A DNA stretch of 64,000 nt from Jiangella alba (lineage in GTDB: Bacteria > Actinomycetota > Actinomycetes > Jiangellales > Jiangellaceae). The position numbers and the translations under genes are program-made. The DNA is taken from positions 620,001 through 684,000 of the forward strand of contig NZ_FNUC01000003.1 of NCBI RefSeq assembly GCF_900106035.1, in the 5' to 3' direction. Shown piece by piece: positions 36,950 to 46,351 of the stretch; the stretch's first letter is position 1, and each line of letters starts with the position of its first letter. The notes beneath the pieces were generated by a model. That model searched no databases and was not told the origin of the DNA. It worked only from the letters and a program-made list of their open reading frames with translations.

Positions 36950-38128
36950 ATGAAGGTCGGGATCATCACCCTTCCGCTGAACGTCAACTACGGCGGAATG
37001 GTCCAGGCATTCGCCCTCAGGCGGGTGCTGGAGCGGCAGGGCCACGAGGTCTGGTTCATCGACCGGGACGGCTGGCCGAGATTCCCGCCCGCGCGCAAGC
37101 CGCGCGGCTACGTCGACGGCATGCGCACGTCGCGCCGGCTCGGCGGGACGGTCTCCCTCCGCGGCATGAGGTCGCGCGACGACCTGGTGCGCCGGACGCG
37201 CGCGAACACGCAGCGGTTCGTCGACGAGTTCGTCGGGCCGGCGGTCGCGATGGCCGACCTGACCGCGTCGGACGGGTTCGAGGCGCTGGTGGTCGGGAGC
37301 GACCAGATCTGGCGGCCGGCCTACGAGATCGTGGCGCCGCACCCGTTCGAGAGCGTCTTCTTCTCGTTCGCGGAGCACTGGGACGTGAAGCGGTTGTCCT
37401 ACGCCCCGTCCTTCGGCGTCGACGAGTGGGAGTTCTCCGAGCGCCAGACCCGGCGCTGTGCCGAGCTGCTCCAGCGCTTCGACGGCGTCTCGGTACGGGA
37501 GCAGAGCGGGGTCGCGCTGTGCCGCGACCACCTGGGGGCCGACGCCGAGCAGGTGCTCGATCCGACGATGCTGCTCGAACCCACCGACTACGCGGACGTC
37601 ATGGGCGACGACGCGGCAGGCGGCGAGGGGCGGGTCTTCACCTACGTCCTCGACCCCGGCGACGACAAGGACCGAGTGGTCGGGAAGGTCGCGGCGTTCA
37701 CCGGTGCGGAGGTCACCGGCATCGAGATCGGCAAGGTCGCCGAGCGGCTGAACTACGCCGTCCCCATCGCCGTCGAGACGGACGGGCCGCACCGGACGAC
37801 GCTCGATTCGATCGTGGTGCCGCCGGTGGAATCGTGGCTGCGCGGGTTCCGTGACGCGAGCTTCGTCGTCACCGACTCCTTCCACGGCAGCGTCTTCGCG
37901 ATCCTCTTCCGCAAGCCGTTCGTCGTGTACGCCAACGGCAGCCGCGGGCGGACGAGGTTCACGTCGCTGCTGAGCCTGTTCGGGCTGGAGGACCGGCTGA
38001 TCACGTCGTCCGGCGAGCTGAGCGCCGAGAAGCTCGCCGGCGGGATCGACTGGACCGAGGTCGACGAGGTGCTGGGCCGCGAGCGCGACCGGTCCCGCCG
38101 CTTCCTGGAGCGCGCCCTCGGCGGTTAA
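36950..38128 (+). CDS. Polysaccharide pyruvyl transferase family protein
   Basis: 392 residues from ATG 36950 with AGAGGAG upstream. It begins MKVGIITLPLNVNYGGMVQA, the GT-B-like N-terminus of PF04230 proteins. Other landmarks are ALVVGSDQIWRPAYEIV, SYAPSFGVDEWEFSE, VSVREQSGVALCRDHLG, VLDPTMLLEP and FVVTDSFHGSVFAILFRKPF. It should add a ketal pyruvate to a cell-wall or capsular glycan. No other glycan gene is adjacent, which is odd. The gene sits between two copies of a 30-bp direct repeat and separates a two-component system from a divergent membrane protein, so it may be an insertion. Confidence 0.9.
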   Translation: MKVGIITLPLNVNYGGMVQAFALRRVLERQGHEVWFIDRDGWPRFPPARKPRGYVDGMRTSRRLGGTVSLRGMRSRDDLVRRTRANTQRFVDEFVGPAVAMADLTASDGFEALVVGSDQIWRPAYEIVAPHPFESVFFSFAEHWDVKRLSYAPSFGVDEWEFSERQTRRCAELLQRFDGVSVREQSGVALCRDHLGADAEQVLDPTMLLEPTDYADVMGDDAAGGEGRVFTYVLDPGDDKDRVVGKVAAFTGAEVTGIEIGKVAERLNYAVPIAVETDGPHRTTLDSIVVPPVESWLRGFRDASFVVTDSFHGSVFAILFRKPFVVYANGSRGRTRFTSLLSLFGLEDRLITSSGELSAEKLAGGIDWTEVDEVLGRERDRSRRFLERALGG

Positions 38129-38153
38129 GGGAGGGCTAAGGCGACGTCAACGG
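38124..38153 (+). repeat. 30-bp direct repeat, right copy, containing the GTTAA-N7-CTAAG motif
   Basis: GTTAAGGGAGGGCTAAG at 38124-38140, then GCGACGTCAACGG. It includes the TAA stop of the pyruvyl transferase and lies 49 bases before the response regulator start, so it is well placed to be its own operator. Confidence 0.85.
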
Positions 38154-38189
38154 GAGGGCGATCCGGCCGGATCGCCGCGGCCGGTGCCC

Positions 38190-38195
38190 TAGGGT
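38190..38195 (+). promoter_or_regulatory. Candidate -10 element (TAGGGT) of the response regulator gene
   Basis: TAGGGT ends seven bases before ATG 38203. The direct repeat with the GTTAA-N7-CTAAG motif lies about 40-65 bases upstream, where an OmpR-family activator would bind. Confidence 0.45.
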
Positions 38196-38202
38196 CGTCG
38201 GC

Positions 38203-38886
38203 ATGGCCCAGGTGCTCGTCGTCGAGGACGATGCGACGATCAGGTCCGCGCTGATCCGCGGGCTGACCGAGCGCGGCCACGCCGTGCGTTCGGCGCCGAC
38301 GGCGATGGCGGGGCTCGAGCAGGCGGTCGGCGACCGGCCCGACGTCGTCGTGCTGGATCTGGGGTTGCCGGACCTCGACGGGACGGCGATGCTGCGGATG
38401 CTCCGCGGCGTCAGCGACGTCCCCGTCATCGTGGCGACGGCACGCGACGACGAGAGCGAGGTGGTCGCCGTCCTCGATGCGGGGGCCGACGACTACGTGA
38501 CGAAGCCGTTCGGGGTCGCGCAGCTCGACGCCCGCATCCGGGCGGTGCTGCGGCGCGGCGGCGAGGAGCAGCGTGACCAGACGGTCACCGTCGGCGGGCT
38601 GCGCATCGACCCGCGCTCGCGGCAGGCCACCCTCGACGACGCCGCGCTCGACCTGACGCCGCGCGAGTTCGACCTGCTGCACTACCTCGCCGCCCGCGCC
38701 GGCGAGGTCGTCAGCAAGCGCGAGCTGCTGACGGAGGTCTGGCAGCTCCCGTACGGCGGCGCCGACAAGACCGTCGACGTCCACCTGTCCTGGCTGCGCC
38801 GCAAGCTCGGCGAGACCGCGCAGGACCCCCGCTACCTGCACGCCGTCCGCGGCGTCGGGGTGCGGCTGGCCGCACCCGAGGGGTGA
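38203..38886 (+). CDS. OmpR-family response regulator
   Basis: 227 residues. Receiver: acidic pocket VEDD (8-10), phospho-acceptor Asp52 in VVVLDLGLPDLDG, Thr in IVATARDDE and Lys in YVTKPFGVAQLDARI. The C-terminal winged helix has LDLTPREFDLLHYLAARAGE and KTVDVHLSWLRRKLGE, the recognition helix. Four bases separate it from the kinase gene. The kinase and a PepSY protein follow, resembling CutRS-like arrangements. Output is likely autoregulatory through the repeats at 38124 and 36794. Confidence 0.95.
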   Translation: MAQVLVVEDDATIRSALIRGLTERGHAVRSAPTAMAGLEQAVGDRPDVVVLDLGLPDLDGTAMLRMLRGVSDVPVIVATARDDESEVVAVLDAGADDYVTKPFGVAQLDARIRAVLRRGGEEQRDQTVTVGGLRIDPRSRQATLDDAALDLTPREFDLLHYLAARAGEVVSKRELLTEVWQLPYGGADKTVDVHLSWLRRKLGETAQDPRYLHAVRGVGVRLAAPEG

Positions 38887-38890
38887 CGGC

Positions 38891-40180
38891 GTGCGCCGCC
38901 GGCTGCTGGTCCTCGTCGCCGCCACCACGACGCTGGTCCTGGTGGCGTTCCTGGTGCCGCTGGCGCTGCTGATCCGCGACGTCGCCGCCGACCGCGCCGT
39001 GCAGGCGGCCACCGTCGAGGCGCAGGCGCTGACGTCGGTGGTCGCGACGGCGCAGGGCGACCCGCTGGCGATCACCGTCGAGCAGGCCGACGCGACGTCC
39101 CGGTTCGACGTGACGGTGTTCCTGCCGGACGGCGAGCGGTTGGGCGCCGAGGCGGACCGGACGCCGCTGGTCGAGCTGGCCGAACGCGGCTCCAGCGCGT
39201 CCGCCGAGGCCGACGGCGGGCGCGAGATCGTGTTCGCCGTCGGCGGGTCCGACGGCGGCGTCCGCGTCATCCGCACCTTCGTCCCGGACGCCGAACTGCG
39301 GCAGGGCGTCGCCCGTGCGTGGCTCGCGCTGGCCGGGCTGGGTGTCGCGTTGCTGCTGGTCGGGCTGGTGGTCGCGGACCGCCTGGGGCGGCGGCTGGTG
39401 CGCGGCGCGACGGACCTCGCGGCGGTGTCGCACCGGCTCGGCCGCGGCGAGCTGGACGCGCGCGCCGACCCGTCCGCGCCGGGCGAGCTGGGCGTCGTCG
39501 CGACGGCGCTGAACGGGCTGGCCGGGCGCATCACCGACCTGCTGCGCGAGGAGCGCGAGACCATCGCCGACCTCTCGCACCGCGTCCGCACCCCCCTGAC
39601 GACGCTGCGGATGGACGCCGAGGCGCTGCCCGCCGGCGAGCAGTCCGAGCGCATCGTCGCCGGCGTCGACGCGGTCGACCGGGCGGTCACCGACGTCATC
39701 CAGCAGGCCCGGCGGCGCGGCGCGGGGCCCGCGGCGGTGACGGCCGACGCGGCGGACGTGGTGCGCGAGCGGGCCGCGTTCTGGGCGGTGCTCGCCGAGG
39801 ACACCGACCGCGAGCTGACGGTCGACGTCGCGCCCGGGCCGCTGCCGGTCGCGCTGGCCCGCGGCGACCTCGAGGCGTGCGTCGACGCGCTGCTCGGCAA
39901 CGTCTTCGCGCACACCCCCAACGGGACGGCGTTCACGGTGCGGCTGGAGCCGCGCGACGGCGGCGGCGCGCGGCTGGTCGTCGCCGACGAGGGGCCCGGG
40001 CTGCCGTCGGGGCAGACCACCGGCGTGCTGCGACGAGGCGTCAGCGGGTCCGGGTCGAGCGGCCTGGGGCTGGACATCGTCCGGCGGACGGCCGAGCAGT
40101 CCGGCGGCGGCGTCCGCCTGGACAGCCCGGCGAGCGGCGGGCTCACCGTCGTCGTCGAGCTCGGCTTAGTCGCGCGTTAA
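38891..40180 (+). CDS. Sensor histidine kinase
   Basis: 429 residues from GTG 38891. Two transmembrane helices (LLVLVAATTTLVLVAFLVPL and AWLALAGLGVALLLVGLVVA) enclose an extracytoplasmic sensor of about 115 residues. A HAMP-like linker follows. The H box is TIADLSHRVRTPLTTLR with His230. The N box is weak (ACVDALLGNVFAHTPNG), and the G boxes are VADEGPGLPSG and SGLGLDIVRR. The 3' end contains the third GTTAA-N7-CTAAG motif on the opposite strand. Confidence 0.94.
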   Translation: MRRRLLVLVAATTTLVLVAFLVPLALLIRDVAADRAVQAATVEAQALTSVVATAQGDPLAITVEQADATSRFDVTVFLPDGERLGAEADRTPLVELAERGSSASAEADGGREIVFAVGGSDGGVRVIRTFVPDAELRQGVARAWLALAGLGVALLLVGLVVADRLGRRLVRGATDLAAVSHRLGRGELDARADPSAPGELGVVATALNGLAGRITDLLREERETIADLSHRVRTPLTTLRMDAEALPAGEQSERIVAGVDAVDRAVTDVIQQARRRGAGPAAVTADAADVVRERAAFWAVLAEDTDRELTVDVAPGPLPVALARGDLEACVDALLGNVFAHTPNGTAFTVRLEPRDGGGARLVVADEGPGLPSGQTTGVLRRGVSGSGSSGLGLDIVRRTAEQSGGGVRLDSPASGGLTVVVELGLVAR

Positions 40181-40181
40181 C
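40165..40181 (-). promoter_or_regulatory. Third copy of the GTTAA-N7-CTAAG motif
   Basis: On the minus strand it reads GTTAACGCGCGACTAAG. It overlaps the kinase stop codon and lies 72 bases before the PepSY gene start. The spacer matches in length (7) but not in sequence, as expected for a protein-binding site with two contacts about one helical turn apart. Confidence 0.5.
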
Positions 40182-40253
40182 CGTCGCCCAGCGCGGCGCT
40201 AGGGCGGCCGGCGGGAACGTGGTGGCATCGCACCGAACCGGAGGGAAGCCACC

Positions 40254-40817
40254 ATGAACCGCAACCGACTCATCTCCGCCGCCGCTGCCGCGGCCGCCCT
40301 GCTCGTCACCGGCGGCGTCGCGTACGCCGTCACGACGTCCGACGACGGCAACGCACCGCGCTCGTCGATCGTCGACGACAACCCGTCGATCAGCGACGTC
40401 ACGCCGGACGACTCGGCCAGCGCCTCGCCGACCCCGGACGACTCGCCCTCGCCGTCGGCATCGGCGACCCCGGACGACTCGGCCACCAGCGCGCCCGCCC
40501 CGCCCGGCGGCGGGGAGATGGGCAGCGGCGAGGCCGAGCAGATCGCACTGGCGCACGTCGGCGGCGGCACGGTCACCGAGATCGAGCGCGAGTGGGAGCA
40601 CGGCCGGCTGGAGTGGAAGGTCGAGATCCACCTCGACGGCGTCGAGCACGACGTCCGCGTGGACGCGGTCTCCGGTGACATCACCCGCGTCGACGTCGAC
40701 GACGACCGGGACGACGACCGCGACGACCGCGATGACGACGACCGCGACGACCACGACGATGACGACCACGACGATGACGACCACCACGACGACGACAAGG
40801 GCGGCGACCGCGACTGA
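40254..40817 (+). CDS. Secreted PepSY-domain protein with Asp/His-rich tail
   Basis: 187 residues from ATG, with GGAGG upstream. A signal peptide (ISAAAAAAALLVTGGVAYAV) is followed by a Ser/Pro/Asp-rich linker. Next is one PepSY domain (GEAEQIALAHVGGGTVTEIE, GRLEWKVEIHLDGVEHDVRV, DAVSGDITRVDVDDD). The last about 40 residues alternate Asp with Arg and His and look like a metal-binding tail. Genes for PepSY proteins often adjoin two-component systems, so a role as signal modulator or metal buffer in the envelope is plausible. Confidence 0.88.
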   Translation: MNRNRLISAAAAAAALLVTGGVAYAVTTSDDGNAPRSSIVDDNPSISDVTPDDSASASPTPDDSPSPSASATPDDSATSAPAPPGGGEMGSGEAEQIALAHVGGGTVTEIEREWEHGRLEWKVEIHLDGVEHDVRVDAVSGDITRVDVDDDRDDDRDDRDDDDRDDHDDDDHDDDDHHDDDKGGDRD

Positions 40818-40826
40818 CCCCCGTCC

Positions 40827-40859
40827 GCGGCGCCGGCGAGCCCCCCTCGCCGGCGCCGC
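40827..40859 (+). terminator. Terminator after the PepSY gene
   Basis: Perfect 13-bp stem: GCGGCGCCGGCGA at 40827-40839 and its complement at 40847-40859, with a 7-base loop, ten bases after the stop. Confidence 0.85.
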
Positions 40860-40886
40860 ACCGGCTCCGGAGGAGGCTCGGACACC

Positions 40887-41867
40887 GTGCACCCGGTCAC
40901 CGTCACCCTCGACGTCGGCGCCCTGCCGCCCGGCCCGCCGCCGTCGGTGCCGTGGTTCGCCGACGGCACGTTGCGCGCCGGCGACCGGGCCGTCGCATGC
41001 GCGGAGCACGAGTTCGACGACTTCCGCGCGGCCGCCGTGGCGGGCGGCGTCATCGTCCTGACCAGCCCGTGGGCCGCGGCCGGGGTCGCACGGGACCGGC
41101 TGGAGCTGGTCCTGCTGCCGTCCGGCGGCGGCCGCGAGCGGTTCGCCGCCGGCGCGATCGAGGACTTCGCCGTGTCCGCCGACGGCGCTCTGGTCGCGTG
41201 GGCCGAGCACGACTGGTCCAGCGAGCGGGTGCCCGGCGCCGGGCCGGTCCGGTCGGTGTTCCGGGTGGCCGACGCGGCGACCGGCGCGCCGCGGTACGAG
41301 CGGCGGGAGGCCGGCGCGGCCGGGGCCGGTGTCGTGCGCGGCCTGCTCGCCGACGGCCGGGTGCTGCTGGACGGCGGCGAGCGCGGCCACCTGTGGGATC
41401 CCGCGGCCGGCACCGTCACGCGCTGGGCCGACGGCTCACCGGCCGCCGTCTCCGCCGACGGCGCGCTGGCCGTCCTGACGACCTGGACCGACGGGGCCGG
41501 CGACGGCGCCGCGGTCGTCGACGCCCCGACCGGGCGGCCGATCCGCGACCTGGACCCGTCCGACGCCGTCGGCCGCGGCGCGTTCTCACCGGACGGCCGG
41601 CTGCTCGCCGTGCGGCGCTCGGCGCGGCCGGCCACGCCGCCGGATCGGCTCGTCGTGACCGGCGCCCGCAGCGGCGCCCCGGTCCTGACCGTCGACGGCC
41701 TCCGCCCCGGCACCGTCGCCTGGGAGACGGCCGGCCGCCTGGTCATCGAGGTCTGGAACGACGACCGCACTCGACTCGGGCTGGTGCGCTGCTCCGTCGG
41801 CGGCGCGGCCGAGCTGATCCGGCCGGTCGGCGTCGCGCCCGCCGTGCCGTTCCTCGGCGGGCTCTGA
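40887..41867 (+). CDS. Putative beta-propeller protein
   Basis: 326 residues from GTG 40887 (GGAGGAGG upstream). Repeated blade-like motifs occur: FAVSADGALVAWAEHD, AVSADGALAVLTTW and AFSPDGRLLAVRRS, spaced 60-90 residues, as in WD40/TolB-type propellers. There is no signal peptide or membrane helix. No enzyme motif was seen. It stands alone between terminator and a convergent SDR gene. Confidence 0.75.
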   Translation: MHPVTVTLDVGALPPGPPPSVPWFADGTLRAGDRAVACAEHEFDDFRAAAVAGGVIVLTSPWAAAGVARDRLELVLLPSGGGRERFAAGAIEDFAVSADGALVAWAEHDWSSERVPGAGPVRSVFRVADAATGAPRYERREAGAAGAGVVRGLLADGRVLLDGGERGHLWDPAAGTVTRWADGSPAAVSADGALAVLTTWTDGAGDGAAVVDAPTGRPIRDLDPSDAVGRGAFSPDGRLLAVRRSARPATPPDRLVVTGARSGAPVLTVDGLRPGTVAWETAGRLVIEVWNDDRTRLGLVRCSVGGAAELIRPVGVAPAVPFLGGL

Positions 41868-41873
41868 CCGCGC

Positions 41874-42749
41874 TCAGAACACCGGCTTCCCGCCGGTCAC
41901 GCCGAGGACGGTGCCGGACACGTAGCTCGCGTCGCGTGGCGAGGCGAGGAACACGAACGCCGGCGCGACCTCGGCGGGCTGGCCGGCCCGGCCGAGCGGG
42001 GTGTCCTGGCCGAACGTCTCGACCTTCTCCGGCGGCTGGGTGGCCGGCTGCAGCGGCGTCCAGATCGGGCCGGGCGCGACGGCGTTCACACGGATGCCGC
42101 GCGGACCCAGTTCGGCCGCCAGGTTGACGGTGGCGTTGTTGATGGCCGCCTTCGTGCTGGCGTAGTCGAGCAGCGACACCGACGGGTCGTAGGCCTGGAT
42201 CGACGAGCAGTTGACGACGCAGCCGCCGGCCTTCAGGTGTGCCAGCGCCTCCTGCGTCATCCAGAACAGCGCGTAGAGGTTGGTCTTCATGACGCGGTCC
42301 AGCCGGTCCGGGTCGATGCTCTCGATGCCGCCCTCGCGGGCCATCTGATAGCCGGCGTTGTTGACCAGCACGTCCAGCCCGCCCAGCTCGCCGGCCGCCC
42401 GGGCGACGACGTCTGCGCAGGCTTCGTGCGAGCGGAGGTCGGCCGCGTACGCGAAGCCCGCGCGGCCGGCGGAGCGCACCAGCTCCATCGTCGCGTCGGC
42501 GTCGTCCTGCTCCTCGGGCAGGTACGTGATGGCGACGTCGGCGCCCTCGCGGGCGAAGGCGAGCGCGACCGCGCGGCCGATGCCGGAGTCGCCCCCGGTG
42601 ATCAGCGTGCGCAGGCCGGTGAGCTTCCCCGAGCCCTGGTACGTGGACTCCCCGTGGTCGGGCACCGGCGTCATGGCGGCGGTCGAGCCGGGCGGCTCCT
42701 GCTGCTGGGACGGGAACTCGCGCGGCCGGGCGGTCTGGTCGGTCGTCAT
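41874..42749 (-). CDS. Short-chain dehydrogenase/reductase (YghA-like)
   Basis: 291 residues from ATG 42749. A 45-residue N-terminal extension precedes the Rossmann motif TLITGGDSGIGRAVALAFAR. NNAG is in LDVLVNNAGYQM. The catalytic triad is Ser in VVNCSSIQAYD and Tyr-x3-Lys in LLDYASTKAAINN. The C-terminus has VSGTVLGVTGGKPVF. The N-terminal extension with PVPDHGESTYQGSGKL is typical of YghA-type, stress-induced NADP(H) aldehyde reductases. Confidence 0.94.
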   Translation of the reverse strand: MTTDQTARPREFPSQQQEPPGSTAAMTPVPDHGESTYQGSGKLTGLRTLITGGDSGIGRAVALAFAREGADVAITYLPEEQDDADATMELVRSAGRAGFAYAADLRSHEACADVVARAAGELGGLDVLVNNAGYQMAREGGIESIDPDRLDRVMKTNLYALFWMTQEALAHLKAGGCVVNCSSIQAYDPSVSLLDYASTKAAINNATVNLAAELGPRGIRVNAVAPGPIWTPLQPATQPPEKVETFGQDTPLGRAGQPAEVAPAFVFLASPRDASYVSGTVLGVTGGKPVF

Positions 42750-42787
42750 GACCGGCCTCTACCCGCCCGGGGCGCGCGGAAACGGCG

Positions 42788-43228
42788 TCAGTCGGTGAGG
42801 CGAGTCAGGACGAAGACCGGGATCACCCGGGTGGTCTTGGTCTGGTACTCCGCATAGTCGGGCCAGACGGCGACGGCGCGTTTCCACCAGAGGTCGCGCT
42901 CCTCGCCGGTGACCTCGCGGGCGAGGTAGTCGTGCCTGCTGTCGCCGTCCTGCAGTTCGACGTGCGGGTTGGCCGTGAGGTTGTGGTACCAGACGGGGTG
43001 CTTCGGGGCGCCGCCGAGCGAGGCGACGACGGCGTACTCGCCGTCGTGCTCGACCCGCATGAGGGCGGTCTTGCGCAGCTTGCCGGTCCTGGCGCCGACG
43101 GACGTGAGGACGATGACGGGCTTGCCGCGCAGGGTGGTCGCGGTGGTGCCGCCGGACTCCTCGTACTTCTCCGCCTGCTTGCGGGCCCAGTCAGACGTGC
43201 TCGGTTCGTACTCTCCGATGAGGGGCAT
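42788..43228 (-). CDS. Deazaflavin (F420)-dependent nitroreductase family protein (Ddn-like)
   Basis: 146 residues from ATG 43228; GTG 43234 is also possible. Family features: [60 protein letters not shown]. The T-x2[16 protein letters not shown] phosphate-binding stretch and HPxWYHNL are hallmarks of split-barrel F420 or quinone reductases. Its start lies 38 bases inside the 3' end of the permease gene, so it is translationally linked to the iron operon, perhaps fortuitously. Confidence 0.9.
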   Translation of the reverse strand: MPLIGEYEPSTSDWARKQAEKYEESGGTTATTLRGKPVIVLTSVGARTGKLRKTALMRVEHDGEYAVVASLGGAPKHPVWYHNLTANPHVELQDGDSRHDYLAREVTGEERDLWWKRAVAVWPDYAEYQTKTTRVIPVFVLTRLTD

Positions 43229-45299
43229 GTCCACGCCAACCCGGCCGCCGCGGCGCGGTATTCCCCCTGGTCCGGGTGCGGTACAGCAGCCAGACGAAGT
43301 ACGGGGCGCCGACGATCGCGGTGACCAGCCCGGCGGGCAGCTGGGCCGGCGCGATCACCGTCCGGCCCAGTGCGTCGGCCAGGCAGACCAGCGACGCTCC
43401 GAGCAGCGCGGCCACCGGCAGCATGCGCCCGTGCCGCCGCCCGACGAGGGCGCGGGCGGCGTGCGGCGCGACCAGCCCGACGAACCCGATGACGCCGACC
43501 CCGGCGACGGCGGCGCCGGTCAGCACGACGGCGCCGGCCAGCAACGCGAGCCGGGCCTTCGGCACGTGCACGCCCAGGATCCGCGGCGTGTGGTCGTCGA
43601 CGGAGAGCAGGTCCATCGTGTGCCGCATGCCGTAGAGCAGCGGGACGGCCAGCGCGACGGCCAGCGCCATCGGCACCAGGTGCTCGAACGAGCGCCCGTA
43701 CGTCGACCCGGCCAGCCAGGTCAGCGCCTTGGTCTCGTTCCACGGGTCGGTCAGCGTGATCATCACGACGATCAGCGACTGCGCGGCCGCCGACACCGCG
43801 ACGCCGATCAGCACCAGCCGGTCGCTGGCGAAGCCGCCCCGCGCGGCCAGCGCGAACACCAGCGTCGCCGCCAGCGCGGCGCCGAGACCGGCCGCGCCGG
43901 CCAGCGCCCAGAAGCTCGCGCCCGACACCAGCGTGATCATCGTGACGGCGCCCACGCCGGCGCCGCCGGCCACGCCGATGATGCCGGGCTCGGCCAGCGG
44001 GTTGCGCGCGACGGCCTGGATGATCGCGCCGGCCAGCGCCAGCGCGGCGCCGGCCAGCAGCCCGGCGGCGACGCGGGGGAGGCGGGTGTCCATGACGGTG
44101 CTGACGATCGGCCCGGCCTGCCCGGACAGCCAGTTGACGACGTCGCCGAGCAGCAGGACGGAATCGCCGAGCAGGGTGGCGCCGGCGGCCGCCGCCACCG
44201 TCACGACCGCGACCGTCGTCAGCACGGTGCCGAAGCGCCGCCCCGTCACGCCGCCGCGCACTCCCGCGGCCGGCGGCTCGCCGACGGTGTCGGACACGCG
44301 GATGCGCCGGGCCAGCGTGATGAGGAAGATCGCGCCGAGGATCGTCGTGATGACGCCGGTCGGCACCTCCAGCGCGCCCTGCGACCCGATCGCCGCGCGC
44401 AGCCCGACGTCGGCCGCGAGCAGCATCAGCACGCCCGTCGCGGCCGACACCGGCAGCAGGACGGCGTGCCGGTGCAGCCCGGGCACCACGGGCGTGGCCA
44501 GCCGGACGATGGCGGGCGCGGCCAGGCCGACGAAGCCGATCGGTCCGGCCAGCGTGACGGCGCAGGCGGCGAGCAGGACGGCGAGGACGATCGAGCCCGC
44601 GCGCACGCGCCGCACGTTGACGCCGAGCATGCGGGCGTGGTCGTCGCCGATGAAGACGAGGTCCAGCTTCCGGCCGAGCAGCAGCAGCCCGGCCAGGACG
44701 ACGGCGACCACCGGTGCGATGGTGCGGATGCCGCCGAGCCCGTTCTGCCCGAGCGAGCCCTCGCCCCACGCGAACAGGCCGCGCGTCTCCTCGGAGAACA
44801 GGATGATCAACGCGCTGGTCAGCGACTGCAGCGCCAGCGCGATGGCGGTGCCGGCCAGCACCAGCCGGACCGCGCCGGTGCCGCCGAGCCCGGACAGCGC
44901 CAGCACCAGGGCCGCCGCGGCCAGCCCGCCGGCGAACGCCAGCCCGGCCGCGCCCAGCAGCGGCAGCGTGAACCCGGCCGTCGCGGCCACCACCAGTGCC
45001 AGGTGCGCGCCGGCGTTGACCGCCAGTGTGTCGGGCGAGGCCATGACGTTGCGCGACACCGACTGCATGACGGCGCCGGCCGCGCCCAGCGCGACACCGA
45101 CGACGACCGCGGCCAGCAGCCGTGGCAGCCGCGAGGCCAGCACGATCGCGCCGGCCTCGTCGCTGCCCTGTCCGGTCGCCCAGCGCAGCACCTCACCGGC
45201 GCCGACCTGCGCGGTGCCCTGCATGAGATGGACGACCGCCAGGCCCGCGATGAGCACCGCGAGCCCGGCGGCGACCAGGCCCAGGCGGCCGGACCTCAC
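43191..45299 (-). CDS. Iron-siderophore ABC transporter permease, two FecCD domains fused
   Basis: 702 residues from GTG 45299, twice the length of a single FecCD subunit. Each half has about nine to ten membrane helices and the family motif: [20 protein letters not shown] in the first and [20 protein letters not shown] in the second. The cytoplasmic ATPase-coupling loops are [17 protein letters not shown] and [33 protein letters not shown] and [19 protein letters not shown] match. The FhuB-like fusion removes the need for separate FecC and FecD. Confidence 0.95.
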   Translation of the reverse strand: MRSGRLGLVAAGLAVLIAGLAVVHLMQGTAQVGAGEVLRWATGQGSDEAGAIVLASRLPRLLAAVVVGVALGAAGAVMQSVSRNVMASPDTLAVNAGAHLALVVAATAGFTLPLLGAAGLAFAGGLAAAALVLALSGLGGTGAVRLVLAGTAIALALQSLTSALIILFSEETRGLFAWGEGSLGQNGLGGIRTIAPVVAVVLAGLLLLGRKLDLVFIGDDHARMLGVNVRRVRAGSIVLAVLLAACAVTLAGPIGFVGLAAPAIVRLATPVVPGLHRHAVLLPVSAATGVLMLLAADVGLRAAIGSQGALEVPTGVITTILGAIFLITLARRIRVSDTVGEPPAAGVRGGVTGRRFGTVLTTVAVVTVAAAAGATLLGDSVLLLGDVVNWLSGQAGPIVSTVMDTRLPRVAAGLLAGAALALAGAIIQAVARNPLAEPGIIGVAGGAGVGAVTMITLVSGASFWALAGAAGLGAALAATLVFALAARGGFASDRLVLIGVAVSAAAQSLIVVMITLTDPWNETKALTWLAGSTYGRSFEHLVPMALAVALAVPLLYGMRHTMDLLSVDDHTPRILGVHVPKARLALLAGAVVLTGAAVAGVGVIGFVGLVAPHAARALVGRRHGRMLPVAALLGASLVCLADALGRTVIAPAQLPAGLVTAIVGAPYFVWLLYRTRTRGNTAPRRPGWRGHAPHRRVRTEHV

Positions 45300-45312
45300 G
45301 AGAGGGACCGCC

Positions 45313-46317
45313 TCAGCCGAGCGCGTCGACGGCGGCGTCGACGTACTGCATCATCGACGTCGGGCCGCCGAACTGCCAGAGCGAGTCGGGGAAGCGGACC
45401 ACGTTGCCGGACTGCACGAACGGCAGCGAGTCCCAGATGGCGTTGCCGGCCAGGATGTCGGCGAACGGGTCGCCGCCGTCGTTGGCATTGGCCATGTACC
45501 AGAAGCGGACGTCCGCGGGCAGCGCCGTCAGGCCCTCGACGTCGGTCTGCGCCAGGCCGTAGGCGGGGTCGCCCTCCAGCCCCCACGGGTTCTCCAGGCC
45601 GATCTCCGCGAACACGTCGGAGACCAGCGAGCCCTCGGCGAACGGCCGGATGCTGACGGAACCGGCGTCGGCCCAGCCGTCGGCGAACGCGACCGGGTTG
45701 CCGGTGGCGCCGGCCTCCTCGACGGCCGCCTTGCCCTCCTCGACCTTCGCGTCGAACTCGTCACGCAGCTCCTGGGCGCGGTCCTGGGTGCCCGTGAGCT
45801 CGGCGATGAGGTCGAGGTTCGAGAACATCTGCGCGATGTTGTCCTGCACGTCGCCGCCCGGGATGACGACGACCGGCGTGGTCGCCTCGACCTGCTCGAT
45901 CGCGCCCTCGATCAGGCTGTCGGTGACGACGACGAGATCGACGTCGAGGGTGGCGAGGGTGTCCATGCTCGGCTCGCCGCGGGTGCCGATGTCGGTGACG
46001 GTCTCGTCGAGCGGCGCGCTGCTGACCCACGAGTCGTAGCCCTGGATGTCGGACACGCCGACCGGCATGACACCGAGCGAGACCAGGTTCTCGACGGCGT
46101 TCCACTCGGTGGCGGCGACCCGCACGGCGGGCTCGTCCAGCGTGACCTCCACGCCGCGGGCGTCGGTGACGGTGATCGGCTCGCCGTCGCCAGTGGTCTC
46201 CTCGCTGGTCGACCCGGCCTCCGTGGGGTCGTCGGACGCCTCCTCCGTCGTGCCGCAGGCGGTGGCGAGCAGCACGAACGCGACGGACAGGCCCGCGAGG
46301 GCGCGCGCTCTTCTCAT
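45313..46317 (-). CDS. Iron-siderophore substrate-binding lipoprotein
   Basis: 334 residues from ATG 46317, with GAGG eight bases upstream. The lipobox ends at Cys21 (VLLATAC), followed by a Glu/Thr/Ser-rich spacer. The periplasmic-binding fold (TroA/FepB type) has VRVAATEWNAVENLVSLGVM, VGVSDIQGYDSW, IGTRGEPSMDTLATLDVDLV and VVIPGGDVQDNIAQMF. GEPSMDTLA is the usual loop before the second strand. It delivers ferric siderophore to the fused permease. Confidence 0.94.
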   Translation of the reverse strand: MRRARALAGLSVAFVLLATACGTTEEASDDPTEAGSTSEETTGDGEPITVTDARGVEVTLDEPAVRVAATEWNAVENLVSLGVMPVGVSDIQGYDSWVSSAPLDETVTDIGTRGEPSMDTLATLDVDLVVVTDSLIEGAIEQVEATTPVVVIPGGDVQDNIAQMFSNLDLIAELTGTQDRAQELRDEFDAKVEEGKAAVEEAGATGNPVAFADGWADAGSVSIRPFAEGSLVSDVFAEIGLENPWGLEGDPAYGLAQTDVEGLTALPADVRFWYMANANDGGDPFADILAGNAIWDSLPFVQSGNVVRFPDSLWQFGGPTSMMQYVDAAVDALG

Positions 46318-46351
46318 GTGGGGTACCTCGTGATCGGTGGGTTCGAGTGGG

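Noticed and set aside
36856..37854. 332-codon frame overlapping the pyruvyl transferase in another frame
   Set aside because: Arg-rich shadow; the pyruvyl transferase frame has the ribosome-binding site and all family motifs.
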